64,000 bases of DNA from Dissulfurimicrobium hydrothermale (GTDB lineage Bacteria > Desulfobacterota > Dissulfuribacteria > Dissulfuribacterales > Sh68): NCBI RefSeq assembly GCF_022026155.1, contig NZ_CP085041.1, positions 1,892,306-1,956,305 of the forward strand, given 5' to 3'. Positions 61,511 to 64,000 of this stretch are shown piece after piece. Each line of letters starts with the position of its first letter. The stretch's first letter is position 1. The position numbers and the translations under genes are program-made. The notes below the pieces were generated by a model that worked only from the letters and a program-made list of their open reading frames with translations, ran no database searches and was not told the origin of the DNA.

Positions 61511-63196
61511 ATGCGTGGGATATTTTTTAGAATGACAAGGGACGGGCGGATACTATATCTCAACCGATATGGCAGACAATACCTCGGACTTGGAGATCCA
61601 GCGTCGGATGGCGCGAACCTGTCAGTCTTTTTCCCTTCGCAAAGGGCGTGGGATAGATTCATCAAAGAGATAGATACGCAAGGAGAGGTCGGCGGTCTCG
61701 AGCTTGAATGGAGACGCGGCGACGGCAAAAAGACATTCGTAAATATATTTGCATGTCTCGAAGAGGTTGAAGGCGCTTCATACATATCAGGGCATATCTG
61801 CGACCTTGAGGGAATCAACAGGCTTTTGCCGGTGCTGAAGAACAGCCGCGACAAATTTCGAAATATATTTGACGCCATACCCGACCTGATCCTTGGCATA
61901 GATAGAGAATACAAAATAGTCTCTGCAAACAGGGCCGCAGCCAGATGGCTTGGCAAGGACGTAAAAGATGTAATAGGCCTGTCATGTAGCGAACTCTTCG
62001 CAAGAGAGACGACCTGCCCCAGGATGTCGGGCGACAAATGCCCTGCCGAGATCGCCTTTAAGTCAGGACGAATGTTCAATACAGATGTGCTGTTAAAAGA
62101 CAGCGAGGGTCGGATCAGATGGTTTTCCGCCCACGCATTTCCGGTCTTAGACGACAATGAAGAGACAAGACAGGTCACGCTTTTTTTAAGGGACATCACC
62201 TCTCAAAAGGAAGCTGAAAGACAGGTCACGCTTCTAAACCAAGAATTGAAGCAGACTCTTGCAGATCTGACGGAAAAAAATTCAAGGCTTAATGCGGCGT
62301 TGAATAGCCTCAAAGAGACCCAGGCCCATCTTTTACAGTCAGAAAAGATGTCGTCCATCGGTCAACTTGCCGCAGGGGTGGCCCACGAGATAAACAACCC
62401 TGTCGGCTTTGTAAGCAGCAACCTCCACACCCTTCTTTCATACAGCAAAGATTTGGTCGAAATCATAAGGCTCTACCTGTCGCTAGATGAGAAGATCTCA
62501 AAGGCTCAAGGGGTGCCTGAAGACGCCATTGCACTTATCGCGACCATCAAAAGGCGAAGGGAAGAAATAGACCTTGATTTCCTACTGAAAGATATGAATG
62601 ACCTGATACTCCAAAGTATCGAAGGTACAGAAAGGGTAAAGAAGATCGTCGCCGACTTGAAGGACTTCTCCCATGTGGACCAGGCCGAACTCAAGGATGT
62701 AGATATAAACCGCTGTCTTGAGAGCACGATAACCATCGTGTGGAACGAGATCAAATACAAGGCCGTCTTGAAAAAGAACTACGGCGAATTGCCGACCATT
62801 ATCGGATATCCCCAGCAATTAAACCAAGTATTCATGAACATCCTTGTAAATGCTGCTCAGGCAATAAAAGGCAAGGGAGAGATCACGGTGACCACCAGGG
62901 CGGTTGACAAGCCCAGGCGTGGGGTTGAGGTCGAGATCAAAGATACTGGCGAAGGCATACCAGAAGATGTCATGCCAAGGATTTTTGACCCGTTTTTTAC
63001 CACAAAATCCGTTGGCAAAGGCACAGGGCTTGGACTCCATGTCTCATACAAGATCGTCAAGAGGCATAAGGGCGAGATAAGGGTCGAGAGCACACCTGGA
63101 AAAGGCTCAATATTTACAGTCTTTCTTCCCATATTAAATGAAGATGAACTAGGAGACGCCGAAGAAGATGATGCAAGGCCGCATCCTCATAGTTGA
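61511..63196 (+). CDS. Soluble PAS-PAS sensor histidine kinase
   Basis: The 561-aa kinase begins inside a PAS-like domain (MTRDGRILYLNRYGRQYLGL), followed by a second PAS domain (about 115-235; IFDAIPDLILGIDREYKIVSANR, then a cysteine-bearing ETTCPRMSGDKCP loop). A coiled linker, the His-containing [15 protein letters not shown] near 290 and an HATPase domain ([34 protein letters not shown]) follow. Because the first PAS looks truncated and a pseudogene lies directly upstream, the original N-terminus may be lost. A response regulator overlaps its 3' end. Confidence 0.85.
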   Translation: MRGIFFRMTRDGRILYLNRYGRQYLGLGDPASDGANLSVFFPSQRAWDRFIKEIDTQGEVGGLELEWRRGDGKKTFVNIFACLEEVEGASYISGHICDLEGINRLLPVLKNSRDKFRNIFDAIPDLILGIDREYKIVSANRAAARWLGKDVKDVIGLSCSELFARETTCPRMSGDKCPAEIAFKSGRMFNTDVLLKDSEGRIRWFSAHAFPVLDDNEETRQVTLFLRDITSQKEAERQVTLLNQELKQTLADLTEKNSRLNAALNSLKETQAHLLQSEKMSSIGQLAAGVAHEINNPVGFVSSNLHTLLSYSKDLVEIIRLYLSLDEKISKAQGVPEDAIALIATIKRRREEIDLDFLLKDMNDLILQSIEGTERVKKIVADLKDFSHVDQAELKDVDINRCLESTITIVWNEIKYKAVLKKNYGELPTIIGYPQQLNQVFMNILVNAAQAIKGKGEITVTTRAVDKPRRGVEVEIKDTGEGIPEDVMPRIFDPFFTTKSVGKGTGLGLHVSYKIVKRHKGEIRVESTPGKGSIFTVFLPILNEDELGDAEEDDARPHPHS

Positions 63197-64000
63197 TGAT
63201 GAACAAAATATCCTCCATGCCATAAAGCGCCTACTGCGCAAGGAAAGTTATGAAATCAGCACGGCGGTGAGTGGGGAAGAGGCACTCGCCTTCTTAAACG
63301 ACCATCAAGTGGATGTGATAATATCTGACCATAGGATGCCCGGGATGAGCGGAATAGAGTTTTTGGAACACGCAAAAGGGCTTTGTCCCCTGTCCGTAAG
63401 GATAATCCTTAGCGGGTATGCAGACCTCAAGACCGTCACCGAGGCCATCAATCGCGGATATATATACAAATTCATATTGAAGCCCTGGGATGACGAGGAA
63501 TTCAAGGCCGCCATACGCGAGGCCATAAACGTCGCCCATCTCCAAAATGAGAATTACAGGCTAACCGAGGAACTGAAGATAAAAAATGAAAGGCTTCAAT
63601 GGCTCAACAACAATCTGGAAGATGAGATCGAAAAGAGGACACAGGAGCTCCAGATGCGAAACATGGTCCTCGAGAGATTTCACTATATCATACACCAGAT
63701 GCCGATAGGCTTTATTGGGTTGGGGGATGATAAGAGGATCGCATTTGCAAACAACTGGGCCTACGTACACATCGGCAGACTGAAGGATCTGTTGGATCAA
63801 GACATCGAGGCGGTTCTTGGTACGGATGCGGCCTCTAGGCTCGATGGCCTTACACATGGGGAAGGTCCTCTATCAATGACCGTCGATATCGACGGGATGA
63901 ACGATCCGATCGAGATGCGTGGCACGGTGGTAAGGTATCCGGATGGGGCTTACGGCTATTTATTGATCTTCATCGACCATCCCATATCCTCTTTGAAAGA
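63168..64000 (+). CDS. Response regulator with C-terminal PAS-like extension (3' end outside the window)
   Basis: The frame starts at ATG 63168 or 63171, inside the end of the kinase gene, 12 bases after AGGAGA, and runs open to the window edge. The receiver domain (ILIVDDEQNILHAIKRLL, phosphoacceptor Asp in VIISDHRMPGMSG, ILSGYAD, LKPWDDEEF) is of the RpfG-like subgroup. A coiled coil (EELKIKNERLQWLNNNLEDE) leads to a PAS-like domain (MPIGFIGLGDDKRIAFANNW). The output domain is not visible. It is cognate to the overlapping kinase. Confidence 0.88.
   Translation, partial: MMQGRILIVDDEQNILHAIKRLLRKESYEISTAVSGEEALAFLNDHQVDVIISDHRMPGMSGIEFLEHAKGLCPLSVRIILSGYADLKTVTEAINRGYIYKFILKPWDDEEFKAAIREAINVAHLQNENYRLTEELKIKNERLQWLNNNLEDEIEKRTQELQMRNMVLERFHYIIHQMPIGFIGLGDDKRIAFANNWAYVHIGRLKDLLDQDIEAVLGTDAASRLDGLTHGEGPLSMTVDIDGMNDPIEMRGTVVRYPDGAYGYLLIFIDHPISSLK

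Overview
The window reads as a chromosome segment of an anaerobic, Gram-negative, sulfur-metabolising bacterium, most likely Desulfobacterota (the former Deltaproteobacteria). The cues are a complete hyp set for [NiFe]-hydrogenase maturation, a sulfite-exporter-type TauE/SafE protein, a small siroheme sulfite reductase, a sulfide-dependent Thi4, a soluble molybdopterin oxidoreductase with a four-cluster ferredoxin, FmdE, many PAS histidine kinases paired with NtrC-type regulators, an outer-membrane porin, lipoproteins, and one gene that looks like a selenoprotein. Placement near sulfur-disproportionating, thermophilic Desulfobacterota is only a guess from this gene mix.

Layout. 1-4.8 kb: hypF(3' end)-hypC-hypD-hypE-protease-hypA-hypB. 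5-7.4 kb: minus-strand unit of a small membrane protein, a TauE/SafE exporter and a tandem-domain universal stress protein. 7.6-12.6 kb: B12-type radical SAM protein with a DMT exporter, htpX and fbp. 12.7-16.1 kb: thi4, pcnB, an unknown gene and lgt. 16-21 kb (minus): metal-binding lipoprotein-like SBP, GGDEF and HDOD signalling proteins, a small unknown gene and gatCA. 21-29.5 kb (plus): polyprenyl synthase, a degenerate polysaccharide deacetylase, argH, an FN3 lipoprotein, lysA, dapF, mltG and a small sulfite reductase. 29.5-37 kb (minus): a lipoprotein, a fused acyl-activating/ACP/acyltransferase enzyme, malQ and a phosphate-type porin. 37-43.7 kb: a FadR-like TetR regulator with its operator, a two-component pair, two tRNA-Ser genes, metK and ahcY. 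43.7-51 kb: Mo-enzyme/ferredoxin pair, a membrane sensor kinase operon and a divergent NtrC/CheY pair. 51-57 kb: a phosphatase fused to a Cys-cluster domain, a PEP-synthase-like tail protein, YjbQ, a cupin regulator with speD and speB, a metal ABC ATPase, then the selenoprotein. 57-64 kb: dus, divIVA, yggT, a molybdopterin-binding protein, fmdE, a decayed glycosyltransferase, and a histidine kinase/response regulator pair cut by the window edge.

The strongest discovery is at 56759-57010. It is a short gene interrupted by one in-frame UGA after a Cys codon. The UGA is followed by a hairpin whose apical loop (AGGUCU) and distance from the UGA match the E. coli fdhF SECIS. Ordinary gene calling would split it and miss it. 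Other points of interest are a MITE-like imperfect palindrome present twice (about 4876 and 37274), an almost consensus FadR box overlapping the start of the tetR/fadR transcript, an orphan RiPP-type radical SAM gene next to an exporter gene, and several unusual domain fusions.
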